The position numbers and the translations under genes are program-made. Under the pieces are notes generated by a model. It did no database searches, was not told where the DNA came from, and saw only the letters and a list, made by a program, of their open reading frames with translations. A DNA stretch of 64,000 bases, taken from positions 11,387,626 through 11,451,625 of the forward strand of contig JAKSZU010000008.1 of NCBI GenBank assembly GCA_026018925.1, read 5' to 3'. This DNA is from Tupaia tana (lineage: Eukaryota > Chordata > Mammalia > Scandentia > Tupaiidae). Shown here piece after piece: positions 53,725 to 64,000 of this stretch. How positions within the stretch are numbered: the first letter of the stretch is position 1; each line of letters opens with the position of its first letter.

Positions 53725-53985
53725 CTGGGACCAGCAGATGGCATAATGGTTGCATTGTTGGATTCCCCCATAGTCCACTGCAGTTCAAGTCCTGTACTGG
53801 GTGGCTTAAACTCACACTGGGCACATGTTGGTACATACCCAAGATCTCAAGAGGAGAATGGAGGAGAAGGGATTGCGGGTAGCCATTCCCCTGGGGGCTG
53901 ATTTCTCATGTTCTGTCTCTCTGTCTCTGTCTTTCCAGCAAGCATACATGCCCTATAGCAATAACCTCTCTCAAAAACAAAACGA
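53725..53985 (+). repeat. tRNA-derived SINE, long form
   Basis: Head GGGACCAGCAGATGGCATAA, B-box-like GCAGTTCAAGTCCTG, body and CT tract, ending CTCTCTCAAAAACAAAACG. Confidence 0.9.
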
Positions 53986-54049
53986 AACAAAGGATGGTAG
54001 TCTTGAAATCAATCATGTTGATAATACTATTCAATGAAAGTGCTCTAAC

Positions 54050-54831
54050 CACATTAATTAGCAGAGAGTTACAGACTGAACAAAAAAGCAGAGCCTAACT
54101 ATATGCTCCCTGTAAAATATGCACTTCAAATAAACAGTTCAGTTAAAACAAAGTGTGTAAATCTTCATCATTATAAAGTATCGGCAGATTATACTAACAT
54201 ACAAAGTGGAATTCAGGAAAAGCAGTATTTCCTAGGATAAAGAGAGACACCTCATAAGGCTCAAAGAGTCAATTCCTTAGGAACACGTAACAATTCTGAA
54301 TGTGTGTGTACCTAATTAAAGAACCATCAATATGTAGGGAACAAAATGTTGAACTAAAAGAATTAAATCCGAAAGAGTAGGAGATATCAATCTCTTCTCT
54401 TTTTGTTGTTAAATATGATAAAAAATTGCCAATACATAGAATATTGAAAAGTACTATTACCCAGTTGACATTGACAGAATGTTCCACTCAATAAGGCAGA
54501 GGACACTACTTTTCAGAGCACTCAGACCATTAACCACGTAGGGCATTTGCTGAACCATGAAACAAAGAAAAAGATCAACATATTTCAAAAGGTTGAAATC
54601 ATGTAGAATATGTGCTCAGACCACAGCAGAATTAAATTAAGAATAAATTATTTAAAACTTGGAAAATGTCCAAATAATGGAAGATTAAGCAATACTTTTC
54701 TCAATAACTCATGGGTCAAAAAGTAAACAGAAGAAAAATTACCAAATTCTTCAAACTGAATGATAATGAAAAAAAAAAAGACCTATGAGTCAGAATTTAT
54801 GTGATCAAATAGATGCAGAAAATGAATATAG
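54050..54831 (+). repeat. Ancient L1M ORF2 5' part
   Basis: Sense blocks 'aactatatgctccctgtaaaat', 'ggaacacgtaacaattctgaatgtgtgtgtacc', 'gacattgacagaatgttccactc' and 'tttcaaaaggttgaaatcatgtagaat' follow the ORF2 endonuclease to early RT region of old L1M elements. Frames are gone. The element resumes at 56484. Confidence 0.65.
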
Positions 54832-55247
54832 TCATGCATGCATCAGTTCATGATGGGGAAGGTTCTGAGAACAGTGTCATTAGGTGATTTTGTCGCCGTG
54901 TGAACAGCACTTGGTGCACTTACACAACCCAGCCTCCTGCACACCCAGGCTATGTGGCACAGCCTACTGGTCCTAGCCACAAACCTACACACTACTGTGC
55001 TACCTACCGTAGGGAACTGTAACTCGACAGTAAGTATTTGCGTATCTAATATTTCTGAATGTAGAAGAGGTACAGTGAAAATGATGCATAAAGGATTTAA
55101 AAAGGGTACACCAGCGTGCACTTTCTATGGCTGGAACTTGTGGGACTGGAAGTTGCTCTGGGTGAGGCAGTAAGCGATGGTGAGTGAATGTGAAGGCCCA
55201 GGACTTTACTGTATACCTCTATAGACTTTATATACACTATACTTTTT

Positions 55248-55437
55248 TAAAAATAATTATTTATTTTATTTTATTCATTTGTTTATTTATTTTTTTTTAG
55301 TTTGACCGGAGAGAGGCAGAGGGTGAGAATGAGAGAAAGAGGAAGTGAGAAAGCAAGCCACCAGATTCAAGACTCGAACCCTGGTCAGCCATGTGGGAGT
55401 GTCCAGCACCTTAATCACCACGCCACCTGCTGGTCCC
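55248..55437 (-). repeat. tRNA-derived SINE, short form
   Basis: Minus-strand short type with TTTAGTTTGACCGGAGAGAG near its 3' end and head ending CTGCTGGTCCC. Direct repeats TATACACTATACTTTT (about 55231) and TATACACTGTACTTTT (55438-55453). Confidence 0.9.
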
Positions 55438-55906
55438 TATACACTGTACTTTTAGGCTACACTAAATTTATGAAAATAATCTTCTTTCCTCAATAACAAA
55501 TTAACCTTGGTTTACTGTAACATTTTACTTTATACACTTTTTAATACTTTAACTTTTTTGACTGTCTCCTATTAACACTTTTTAAAAACACAAAAACATT
55601 GTACAGTCATACAAAAGTATTTTCTTCCTTTATATCCTTAATCTATAAGCTTTTTTCTATTTTAAAAATATTTCCTCTTGGACTTTTGTTAAAAAGTGAG
55701 ATCAAGACACCACATGAGCCATGGCTTGCTTAGAATCAAGGTCATCAGTATCACTGTCTCCATCTCCAACTCCACATCTTGTCCCAGTAAAAGGGCCATG
55801 ATAAACAAAACAGCAAAAAATTAAGTCTAGTACAAGAAAAAAATAATGCAATGAATACATGAGGTAAACATGGGATGTATGCATAACATAGAATACTGTT
55901 TCATAG

Positions 55907-56173
55907 GGTGAGCAGGTGGTGTGATGGTTAAGGTTGCTGGATTTCACATGATTGACTATGTGGGTAGTTCAAACCCTGGACCTGGTCACTTGAAAAACAT
56001 GCTAGGCACATGTGTATGCATACCCAAAAATCCTGAGAAGAAAACTAGTGTTTGCAGAGTGACCATACCCTCTGGGGGGGAGTGTTTTCTCACTTTCCCT
56101 CTCACTCCCTTTTTCTCTTTTTCTCCATGATGAGTTTTACGTGCCCTATGGAAAATTAAAAAAAAAAAAGAAA
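55907..56173 (+). repeat. Diverged tRNA-derived SINE, long form
   Basis: Head GGTGAGCAGGTGGTGTGATG, B-box-like AGTTCAAACCCTGG, body and A tail. 17-bp near-perfect duplication AGAATACTGTTTCATAG / AGAATACTGTTTTATAG. Confidence 0.9.
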
Positions 56174-56483
56174 AGAATACTGTTTTATAGTAAACATTTT
56201 TTTATAAAGTAAAGGAGTAAACTAGTAACATAGTTTTTTTTTTTCTCATTATCAAGGATTATATAGTATACACAATTGCATATGCTGAGCTTTCTATGAC
56301 TGGTGGTGCAGAAGGTCATTTTGTAGTAGCATCACCACACACACAACCAATCCATTGCACCATGTCCAATGGCTATGCTAACAGTAGGCAATGGGAGTTT
56401 TCAGCTCCATTATAATCTTACAAGGCTACCATAGCATATGCAGTCCATTCTGGATCAAAACTATGGGTACAGGATGGTAGTTT

Positions 56484-57300
56484 TAAGTAGTTATATTAGA
56501 AAAGACAATCAATACCCTAAAATACTTTAAAAAGGAAAATGAATTTAAAACTAAAGAAAGAAAAGACAGGAACTAAAGATAATGATTGAAATCAATATAA
56601 TAGATAACGGATACACAATAAAGAACACTAAGATAACAAAAAGCTGGTTCTTTGAAAAGATCAATAAAATTGATATATTTCTAGTAAGACTAATAAAGAA
56701 AACAGAGAAGAGACATAAGTGAACAATATCAGAAATGTTAAAGGAGACATTACTACAGAGCTTGTAAATTTTGAAAGGATTGTATGGATAGTTTAATTTT
56801 ATGCCTATACTTTCAATGGCTTTAACGAAATGAAGAAATTCTCTAAAGATATGTATTATCAAAATTCAGAAAAGAAGAAATATAATATCTAAATAACCTT
56901 TTACCTATTACAAAGAATAATTTCCAGGCCCAGAGGACTTCACTGGAGAATTCTAATCCAGCACAACACTGCTTCACTTAAGAACCCAGCCTTACTCATT
57001 TAATAAGGCCCAGATTTATTGTGACAGCAAAACTAGTCAAAGATACTAAAGTCTAAAGACGCAAAAATCTTTAACAAGAAGTGAACATATTTAACAAAAG
57101 TGAATCCATTAATATATAAAAAAGCTAAGAAATCATTTACTTATCTCAGGAATATAACATTGCTTAATATTTGGAAATCAATCAATGTAATTCACCATAT
57201 TAACAGATCAAAAGGGAAAATATATGAACATCTAAATGAGACAAATTGAAATCACAGTGAGCTGTAAGTATACACTCATTAGAATCGCTATAGTTTAAAA
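56484..57300 (+). repeat. Ancient L1M ORF2, continued
   Basis: Sense blocks 'acaaaaagctggttctttgaaaagatcaataaaattga' (56637), 'cctattacaaagaataatttccaggcccagaggacttcactgg' (56905) and 'ataatcggaaatcaatcaatgtaattcaccatatt' type words near 57170 are L1M RT-region sequence. Confidence 0.72.
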
Positions 57301-57311
57301 GACAATATTGA

Positions 57312-57545
57312 GCCAGCTATTGCGGCAAAGCAGTAGCACAATACTCTACATGCCAAGACCACAGGAATATGTTCTGGGTTCATGCCTCAAGGTCTAACTG
57401 TACACACGAGGTATATTCACACATGCATGCCCATGCTCCTGGCTGACAAGAGGCTTGAGGCTGGAGAGTGAAGACCTGTTGGTGATGCCTATCTCTTTCT
57501 CTCCTCTGTCTCTTTCTTTCATGAAAGAAATCAATAAAAATAAAC
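57312..57545 (+). repeat. Diverged SINE, second family
   Basis: Head GCCAGCTATTGCGGCAAAGC, B-box-like GGGTTCATGCC near 57377, CT tract and an end with CATGAAAGAAATCAATAAAA. Confidence 0.65.
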
Positions 57546-57549
57546 CTTA

Positions 57550-57900
57550 AAAAGAGATAATATCACGTGCTGACAAGAATGTGGGGAAACCGGAATTTTC
57601 ATGTTATCAGAGGAAATGTTTATTATGAGCACACTGAAATTGATCATGTCTCTTAAGATTAAATATATGAGACAACTGAATGAGTGGTCTCTTAGATATC
57701 TATACTTATGCAAAAGTAATGAAATATGCCTTCACAAAATTTGTACTCAAATAGTCATAGAACCTCAAATGATTCATGATAGCCCCAAACTGAAAACAAC
57801 TTGAATTTGCCAATTGTAAATTTATAAAATTTTTTTAAAAAGTGGGTATCCACACAATGAGAAAAAATATGACAAACTATTGATATAGATACATGCAATT
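57550..57900 (+). repeat. Old L1M 3' end
   Basis: 'tgctgacaagaatgtggggaaac', 'gcccc-aaactgaaaacaacttgaat' and 'gtgggtatccacacaatgag' follow the C-terminal ORF2/3' part of old L1 in sense orientation, with deletions. Confidence 0.6.
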
Positions 57901-58966
57901 ATATAGATAAATTTCTTTTTTTTGCTTCTATTACTAAAATTATTATTGTCATTTTCTACATTCATGTATTATATATCATTTAGCTTATAGAGAGAATTCA
58001 GCCAACATGAAATACGCCTCACACCAGTCTACTTGAGAATATTATACACGTTATCATCTACAGGTAATAAACTGTTTCTGTGTCCCACAAATGTCCCACT
58101 TCTCTATTTTTCTCCCTAATTTCCTTCCCTGCACTCTTCCCCTCTCCTACCCTCCTTCCACACTGTGTCCAGTGTCCATAACTATTTTCAGTGCTTTTAT
58201 GCCCTTCAATCTTTCAGTCTCTACCATAGAGTGCAGACATTTGGTATATATTAGGTGGAGACATGCAATGTCTGTCTTTCATAGCCTGACTTACTTCATT
58301 CAGCAATAGATCTTCCATATTCACCCACTTTCTATCAAATGCCAGAGTCTTGTTGTTTCTTATGGCTTAATAGTATTCCATGGAGTATATGTGCCACACT
58401 TTTTCAATCCATTGATCTGTTTGTAAACATTTGGGTTTGTTCCATGTCTTAGCAATGCTGAATAATGCTGCATTAAACAGATGTGCAAGTGTTTTTCCAA
58501 CTGAGCATTCTCCTGTCCTTGGGGTAGATACCCAGAAGTAGGATTGCTGGATAAAATGGTAGTCTATTTATAGGCCTTTGAGGAACCTCCATATTGTTTT
58601 CCACAGTGACTGGACCAATTTACCTTCCCACCAACAGTGTAAGAGAGTTCCCCTTTCACCACAACCCCACCAACACTTACCATTTATTGTATTTTTAATC
58701 TTTGATGTTTTGAAGGGGTTAGGCAGAATCTCATTGTAATTTTAATCTGCATCTCCCTTATGATGAGGAATGTTGAGCATGTTTTCATATGATTTTTGGC
58801 TGTTCATATGTCTTTCTTAGAGAGTTTTTTGTTCAGCTCTTTTTCTCATCTTTAATTGGGTTAATCATTTTTTGGGGATAAATTGCTTGAGTTCCCTGTG
58901 CATTCTGGTTGTCAGTTCCTTATCTGAGGCATAGTTTACAAAAATATTCTCCCATTCAGAAGGTTG

Positions 58967-59257
58967 TCAACTCACACTAATTACTGTATCTTTAGCTGTG
59001 CAGAAACTTCTTAATCTGATGTAATCCCACTTGTCTATTTTGGAGATTATTGACTGTGCTTTGGGGGTCTTATTTAAAAAGTCTTTGCCTGTCTTAATGT
59101 CTCCCACAGTATCCCCAGTGTTTTCCACCAGTAGTTTCACAGTTTGTGATCTTAGATTTAGATCTTTGATCCATTTTGAGTTTATTTTTGTTAATAGGAA
59201 AAGATGAGGGTCCAGTTTCATCTTTCTGCAGATAGATATCCAGTTTTCCAGTACCAT
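58967..59257 (-). pseudogene. L1 ORF2 C-terminal remnant
   Basis: Encodes recognisable ORF2 C-terminal words ([36 protein letters not shown]). Stops and frameshifts separate it from the upstream ORF2 pieces. Confidence 0.88.
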
Positions 59258-59392
59258 TTGCTAAAGAGGTTTTCCTTTTCCCACTGGATTAACTAGTATC
59301 CTTTGTCAAAAATCAGTTGGCCGTATGCTATGGGGTTTATTCTGGAGTTTCTATTCTCTTTCATTGGTCTATCTGTCTGTGGTTTTTTGGGT

Positions 59393-59660
59393 TTTCTTTG
59401 GAGAAGTTTTTGCTATAAGGCACATGCGCTCACCAGACAGACAGACAGAGAGAGACAGAGAGACAGAAAGCAAGAAATCACCCACCCACCCCAGGAGGAT
59501 GGCCACACCACAATCCCTTCTCCTCCATTCTTCTCTCGGGATCTTGGGCACGCACGCACACGCGCCTGGCGTGAGTTTTAAGCCACCGGGTCTGGGACGC
59601 GAACTGCAGTTGACTACGTGGGAGTCCAGCGACATAGCCATTATACTAACTGTTGGTCCC
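59393..59660 (-). repeat. tRNA-derived SINE, young long form
   Basis: Minus-strand CpG-rich copy inside the L1. The head ends GTTGGTCCCC near 59660. Confidence 0.92.
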
Positions 59661-59999
59661 CACCTGTCTATTTTTGTACCAATACCATGCTATTTTGATT
59701 ATCACAGCTTTATAATATATTTTGGGGCCAGGGAGTGCTATGTTGCCCACTCCACCCTTCTTGTGCAGGATTGCTTTGGCAATATGGGGTCTTTTATGAT
59801 CCCAGACAAATTCTATGATTGTCTTTTCTAGATCTGTGAAGAATGTCTCTGGTAATTTGATTGGAATTGCATTAAATATGTAGATAAATTGGAATAGAAT
59901 TGTCATTTTGATTATATTAATTCTTCCAGTCCAGAAACATAGGATGTCTTTCCACCTTTTTGTGTGTGTCATTTTCAATGTCTTTTTCAAGATTTTCAT
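59646..59999 (-). pseudogene. L1 ORF2 post-RT remnant
   Basis: Reads as the ORF2 region downstream of RT (words such as [20 protein letters not shown] and [13 protein letters not shown]). Broken at its downstream side by the SINE. Confidence 0.9.
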
Positions 60000-60139
60000 A
60001 GTTTTTCTTGTGAAGGTCTTTAACTTCCTTGCTTAGGTTTATCTCTAGGTATCTTTGTGGCTATGGTAAAATGGATTTTTTTTCTTCAGTTCCACCTCAG
60101 TCAGATTGTTGTTTGTATATAAAAATGCTATTGACTTTT

Positions 60140-60400
60140 TTTTTTTTTTCTTTTTTTTTGGAGAGGTTTTTGCTATAGGGCGCGTGCGCTCGCCAGAGAG
60201 ACAGAGAGATAGAAAGCAGGAAATCACCCCCCAGGGGGGATGGCCACACCGCAATCCCTTCTCCTCCATTCTCCTCTCGGGATCCTGGGCACGCACGCAC
60301 ACGCGCCCGGCGTGAGTCCAAGCCGCCGGGTCCGGGACTCGAACCGCGGTCGACCACGTGGGAGTCCAGCGACATAGCCATTACGCTAACTGCTGGTCCC
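60140..60400 (-). repeat. tRNA-derived SINE, youngest long form
   Basis: The most CpG-rich copy in the window and near consensus. Perfect 18-bp duplication AAAATGCTATTGACTTTT (60122-60139, 60401-60418). Confidence 0.95.
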
Positions 60401-60614
60401 AAAATGCTATTGACTTTTGAATGTTTATTTTGTATCCTGCTACTTTACTGTATTCATTTATTACTTTGAGAAGTTTTTTCATGGATACCTTTTTGTCTTC
60501 TATGTATACTATCATGTAATCTGTAAATAAAGATATTTTCAATTCTTCTTTGGCTACTTGAATGCCTTTTATATTATTCTCTTTTCTGATTGTATTGGCT
60601 AAGACTTTCAGCAC
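60381..60614 (-). pseudogene. L1 reverse transcriptase active-site remnant
   Basis: Contains the RT block equivalent to the L1 FADD box, but it reads FTDY, so one catalytic aspartate is lost. Downstream words ([12 protein letters not shown]) confirm the position. Confidence 0.88.
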
Positions 60615-60720
60615 TATATTGAAAAGGAATGGAGAGAGTGGGCAACCTTGTCTAGTATAAGTTTTAAGTGGAAAAGCTTTCAGCTTTTACCTACTCAGTG
60701 TAATGTTAGCTATAGGTTTT

Positions 60721-61098
60721 TCATATGTGACTTTTATTGTGTTGAGATGTGACACTTGTATGCTGATTCTGGCTGAGAGTCTTACTCATGAAGGGATGTT
60801 GTATATTATCAAATGCTTTTTCTGCATCAATTGAAATTATCAGATGGTTTTTATCATTCTTTCTGATAATATAGTGTATTATGTTTATGATTTTGTGTAT
60901 GTTGAACCACCCTTGTATCCTGGGAATAAAGCCTACCTGGTCATGATAAATCATCTTTTTTTTATGTTGTTGTCGGACATGATTTGCAAGTATGTCGCTG
61001 AGAATTTTTGCATCTATATTCATTGGAGATATTGGTCTGTAGTTTTCCTTTTTTATCACGTCTTTATGTTTTGGGGACGAGGATGAAGAAGGTTTCAT
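60721..61098 (-). pseudogene. L1 reverse transcriptase palm remnant
   Basis: Reads as RT palm with [24 protein letters not shown] and [15 protein letters not shown], the L1 RT signature. Truncated upstream and broken downstream. Confidence 0.9.
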
Positions 61099-61514
61099 AA
61101 AATGGGTTTGGGCAGATTCCTTCCTTTTGGATCTCTAGAAATTGTTTTAGTAGAATGGGGGTTAGCGCTTCTTTAATATTTTGTGAAATTCAGAAGTGAA
61201 ACCATCAGGACCTACATTCTTTTTTTTTTAATTGTTGTGGTGAGGTTATTTATTACTGATTCAATCTCATTGCTTGTTATGGATCTATTCAAGCTTTCTA
61301 CATTCTCCTGATTCAATTTTGTTAGATTATATATGTCCAGGAATTTACCCATCTCATCCAGGTTCTCGTTTGTTGGCATATCATCCTTCATAGTATTCTC
61401 TAATGATGTTTTGTATTTCTATCATGTCTGTTATAATATTGTCTGTTTCATTGTGAATTTCATTAATCTGGTTCCTTTCTCTCTTCTTCTTAATCAGTCT
61501 AGCTAATGGTGAAT

Positions 61515-61830
61515 ATAGATACATTTTAAGAAATTAATTGAGCAAAAACAGGGAAAAAGGTAGATATTGTAAGATTTCAATTACATAATATTTTAAAACA
61601 AGCAAAATATAGCTATAAATATCAAAAGCTAATCTGGGAATGCCTGGAGGCTCTAGTAGGCAAGAGAGATTGCATGCAAAGAGAATTTGGGAGGATGATG
61701 TGTTATAAATCTTGATTCTAGATGTATTTAGAAGGTTGTATATGATGTAGTTGTTAAGTTCATTGCACTGTACATTTAGAATTGGTGCAATAAGTCAATA
61801 AAATTGATATAAAAAATAAGACAAAAGAAA
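61515..61830 (+). repeat. Old L1M 3' UTR tail
   Basis: 'attgcactgtacatttagaattggtgcaataagtcaataaaattgatat' (61762) is the typical terminal block of old L1M 3' UTRs in sense orientation. Confidence 0.65.
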
Positions 61831-61992
61831 GGAAAGTTGGCAAATATAAATGAGAGAATCTTGTCCAGGAGTTTTCTGAGAAATTAAGTGGTCGATTCAC
61901 TTTTTTTCTGTTCTTGTTCACTTCTGCCAACACAAGTATAAAAACAGAAACTTCCAGGGACTGATCTGAGAGCTTAAGAAATACAAATATCA

Positions 61993-62227
61993 GGACCAGC
62001 AGTTAGTGTAATAGCTATGTCGCTGGACTCCCCTGTAGTTGACCGCGGTTCGAATCCTGGTGGCTTAAACTCTCACCAGACATGCATGCATGCATGCTCA
62101 AGATCCCAAGAGAAGAGTGGAGGATAAGGGATTGTGGTGTGGTCATCCCCCGGAGGGCGATTTTTCACTTTCTCTGTCTCTAGGGCAAGCACACATGCCC
62201 TATACCAAAAATCTCTCCAAAAATAAA
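61993..62227 (+). repeat. tRNA-derived SINE, long form
   Basis: Head AGGACCAGCAGTTAGTGTAA, B box CGGTTCGAATCC at 62046 (a perfect pol III-type B box), body with a 3' deletion, and A-rich end. Duplication AAGAAATACAAATATCA / AAGAAATACAAAAATCA. Confidence 0.92.
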
Positions 62228-62229
62228 AA

Positions 62230-62570
62230 GAAATACAAAAATCATACTCATTAGCATATATGTCCTATTCTATTCTTCTACTTCATTTTTACTTTGTTAA
62301 TCTCTTTTCCATTTGAAATATTGAAAACTGAATCTCACTTAAACTAGTGATGTATGTTGTCCTAAACAGGAAATATTAACATGACAAACCTGCATTGTAA
62401 AATATAGTTTTGCATTCTTAAAAGTAATAAATCCTCAAAATAATTTTAAAAGCATATATTAAAAATAAGAAAAAAATCTTATCTTATTCATGGTCATAAA
62501 TCTCAGTAATCCTATTTCCAGAGAGGGAAACATATAATATGTAAAATATAGAATATACAAAGGGTTTGCA
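62230..62570. other. No recognised feature
   Basis: About 0.34 kb of A+T-rich sequence without an assignable element. Confidence 0.4.
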
Positions 62571-62571
62571 G

Positions 62572-62692
62572 AGTTCATAGAAAATGCAGATGGTGAAAAA
62601 CTATGCATAAATTTTAAAATATTTTGCATCAAAATAAAAGCATATGTTTATTCTATTTTCCATGAAGTTTTTGAAGTTCCCTTGTATAAACA
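62572..62692 (-). mobile_element. Family A MITE, nearly complete
   Basis: The ends TATACAAAGGGTTTGCAGAG (62575) and 'tttttgaagttcccttgtata' (62668-62688) are inverted complements, giving a terminal repeat TATACAAGGGnAC. The interior carries the family's 'aactatgcataaattttaaaatattttgcatcaaaataaa' block. This copy suggests a TA target site. Confidence 0.75.
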
Positions 62693-62831
62693 AATACTAA
62701 CAGTGTTATTATGTGTCAGGCATTGGGCCAGAAATAGTGAGCAAAACTATTAATCTAGTAATACACAAATGCACACAGTATTTTTGTGGAATATTTTGTT
62801 ACCTGCTGTGTAAGTAATATATTAAAAATAT

Positions 62832-62940
62832 AGGACCAGCAGATGGCATAATAGTTATGTTGCTCAACTCCCTCATAGTTGATCACAGTTCTAGTTCCGG
62901 ACCTGACAGAGCAGAAATCTCTCTCTCTCAAAAAAGTATA
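62832..62940 (+). repeat. tRNA-derived SINE, internally deleted
   Basis: Head AGGACCAGCAGATGGCATAA and B-box region near 62885, then most of the body is missing. Ends in CT tract and A-run. Confidence 0.85.
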
Positions 62941-62988
62941 TCTATCTATCTATCTATCTATATATATATAGATATATATATATATACA
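62941..62988. repeat. CTAT and TA microsatellite
   Basis: CTAT units followed by TA units at the 3' end of a deleted SINE. Confidence 0.92.
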
Positions 62989-63053
62989 TTCATGTTATGT
63001 ATGCTTTTGTTCAAGAGTTTTTAATGTCTACATAGTATCTCATTTTATGGGTC

Positions 63054-63056
<3 letters not shown>

Positions 63057-63086
<30 letters not shown>
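63057..63086. repeat. T-run
   Basis: Uninterrupted T tract of about 30 bases, possibly the tail of a minus-strand retrotransposon fragment. Confidence 0.85.
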
Positions 63087-63087
<1 letters not shown>

Positions 63088-63099
63088 TTAAGCTCAATG

Positions 63100-63650
63100 A
63101 TGCATTGGCCTCCAGGTGGTCTTGCCTTCACTCTCTTACCTGTAGTATCCACTTGACTTCCTGTTTTGATCATGATAAATCCTAAAACTAACCTGTAAGA
63201 TCTTCATGATCTCTCCTCTCCCTGACTCTTTGAATTTATCTCCTATATGCTTCCTTTTAAGCACTCCACTCGAGACACTGTGTCTCCTGACAATTTTGCA
63301 AATAAGACACACTTGTTTTATTCTCAACACTTTTTCAGTTGGTGTTTAATCTGCCAGGCATGTTCTTCGGTAGACCTTCCCACACCTTACTGCCCACTGA
63401 ATTCACGCCTATATTCAGATGTTATGTCAGGAAGTCTTCAACAGCCATCCTGTCTGAAAGAGATTCACCAGTCATTCCCACAGCAATTTCTATGCCGTTA
63501 TTCTGCTGTGTCATTTTCATTTATCTCTACTTGGCATTGTATGAATGCTTATTTATTGCACATGTGTTGCATGTGTTTTTTTACTAGAATGCAAAATCTG
63601 AAAGGGCAGTCACTTTTATGGCTATGCCTCATCATCTAAAATAATGTTTA
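63100..63650 (+). repeat. L2 LINE 3' region
   Basis: 'gcctccaggtggtcttgccttcactctctt', 'atctgccaggcatgttcttcggtagaccttcccaca' and 'ttactagaatgcaaaatctgaaagggcag' are the usual sense order of L2 3' sequence. Confidence 0.72.
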
Positions 63651-63673
63651 TACATACTGTAGTAACCAGTATC

Positions 63674-64000
63674 ACAGATGATCCTTGACTTACCATACTT
63701 CATGTAGGTCTTTGAACTTTACAATGGTGTAAAAATGATACACATTTAGTAAAAACTATTCTTTAAGTACACATACAACAATTCTGATTTTTACTTTCAG
63801 TTCAATATTCAGTAAGTTACATGAAATATAGTCAACATTTGGTTTTAAACAGGCTCTGCATTAGGTGGTTTTACCCAATTGTAGGCTAGTTTAAGTGTCT
63901 GAGCCCACTTAAGGTGTGATAGACTAAGCCATGACGTTTGGAAGGGTAAATGTATTAAATGCATTTTGACTTACAATGTTTTCACCCTATGATGGGTTTA
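63674..64000. mobile_element. Tigger-like DNA transposon end, runs off the window
   Basis: Starts 'cagatgatccttgacttaccata' and contains 'ttcagttcaatattcagtaagttacatgaaatat' and 'attaaatgcattttgacttacaatgttttcaccctatgatgggttta'. These fit, with decay, a known Tigger/pogo-type mammalian transposon. The far end lies beyond 64000. Confidence 0.6.

Larger units (their letters stand above)
54832..56483. mobile_element. Tigger-like DNA transposon remnant inside L1M
   Basis: The left edge 'tagtcatgcatgcatcagttcatgatgggg' and right edge 'atgcagtccattctggatcaaaactatgggtacaggatggta' match, with decay, the two ends of a Tigger/pogo-type mammalian DNA transposon I recall. Interior words around 55705-55800, with acidic-coding sequence on the minus strand, fit a transposase tail. 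Two SINEs (55248-55437, 55907-56173) lie inside. It divides the old L1M. Confidence 0.6.
57905..61510 (-). repeat. Antisense L1 LINE, ORF2 RT to 3' UTR, 5'-truncated
   Basis: Longest L1 here. Minus-strand translation gives successive ORF2 pieces: RT palm (60721-61098), RT active-site block (60381-60614), post-RT region (59646-59999) and C-terminal part (58967-59257), then a 3' UTR to about 57905. Two young SINEs sit inside. It is truncated within RT at about 61510. Confidence 0.92.

Noticed and set aside
60097-60402. Repeated frames with words like MAMSLDSHVVDRG...SRRVRV...ENGGEGIAAWPSPLGGDFS, found dozens of times on both strands
   Set aside because: They are translations of the tRNA-derived SINE in one frame. 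They start and end with the SINE and are not genes.
62941-62988. Direct short repeats resembling a CRISPR-like array
   Set aside because: They are simple CTAT/TA microsatellite units without spacers, in a mammalian genome.

Overview
This is intergenic DNA from a eutherian mammal. It is A+T-rich and has no intact ordinary host protein-coding gene. Decayed MIR and L2 elements, MLT/MST-like LTRs, Tigger-like DNA transposons and L1 LINEs make up the old mammalian layer. About fifty copies of tRNA-derived SINEs sit on top. The dominant SINE is about 250 bp, with a tRNA-like head carrying A and B boxes, a CpG-rich body, a CT-rich tract and an A tail. I cannot name the species from this SINE, because it matches none of the well-known primate, rodent, rabbit, carnivore, horse, bat, elephant or armadillo families as I remember them. 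Most long reading frames are translations of SINE or L1 copies.

Layout: 1-3.4 kb holds antisense L1 3' portions cut by SINEs. 3.4-19.2 kb is mostly unique sequence with scattered SINEs, a 63-nt U4 snRNA retropseudogene (8871-8933), an MLT/MST-like LTR and a MIR. 19.4-22.8 kb is a young, complete but miniature endogenous retrovirus (ERV) on the minus strand, inserted into a SINE. 23-44 kb is SINE-rich, with two more MLT/MST-like LTRs, MIRs, a broken L2, an old plus-strand L1M and a solo LTR (43108-43380). 44.9-46.7 kb is an antisense L1 in which a SINE replaced about 225 bp. 49.1 and 51.9 kb each carry an 80-bp mariner-type MITE. 54-57.9 kb is an old L1M split by a Tigger-like transposon that is itself split by SINEs. 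57.9-61.5 kb is an antisense L1 ORF2 and 3' UTR. 61.5-64 kb holds an L1M tail, SINEs, an L2 and another Tigger-like end.

The most notable object is the ERV at 19411-22811. It has two LTRs (9 substitutions in 616 shared bases, about 1.5%), a 6-bp target duplication, a tRNA-Lys3-like primer site, a polypurine tract and a leader of nine tandem hairpin-forming units. Its single 490-codon frame runs from a betaretroviral Gag start, through a ~70-residue segment that reads as the host oligosaccharyltransferase subunit STT3A, into capsid and then the ectodomain of a type-D-like Env TM subunit. It therefore looks like a replication-defective retrovirus that captured part of a cellular mRNA in frame, in the way of acutely transforming retroviruses but with a membrane glycosylation enzyme instead of an oncogene.
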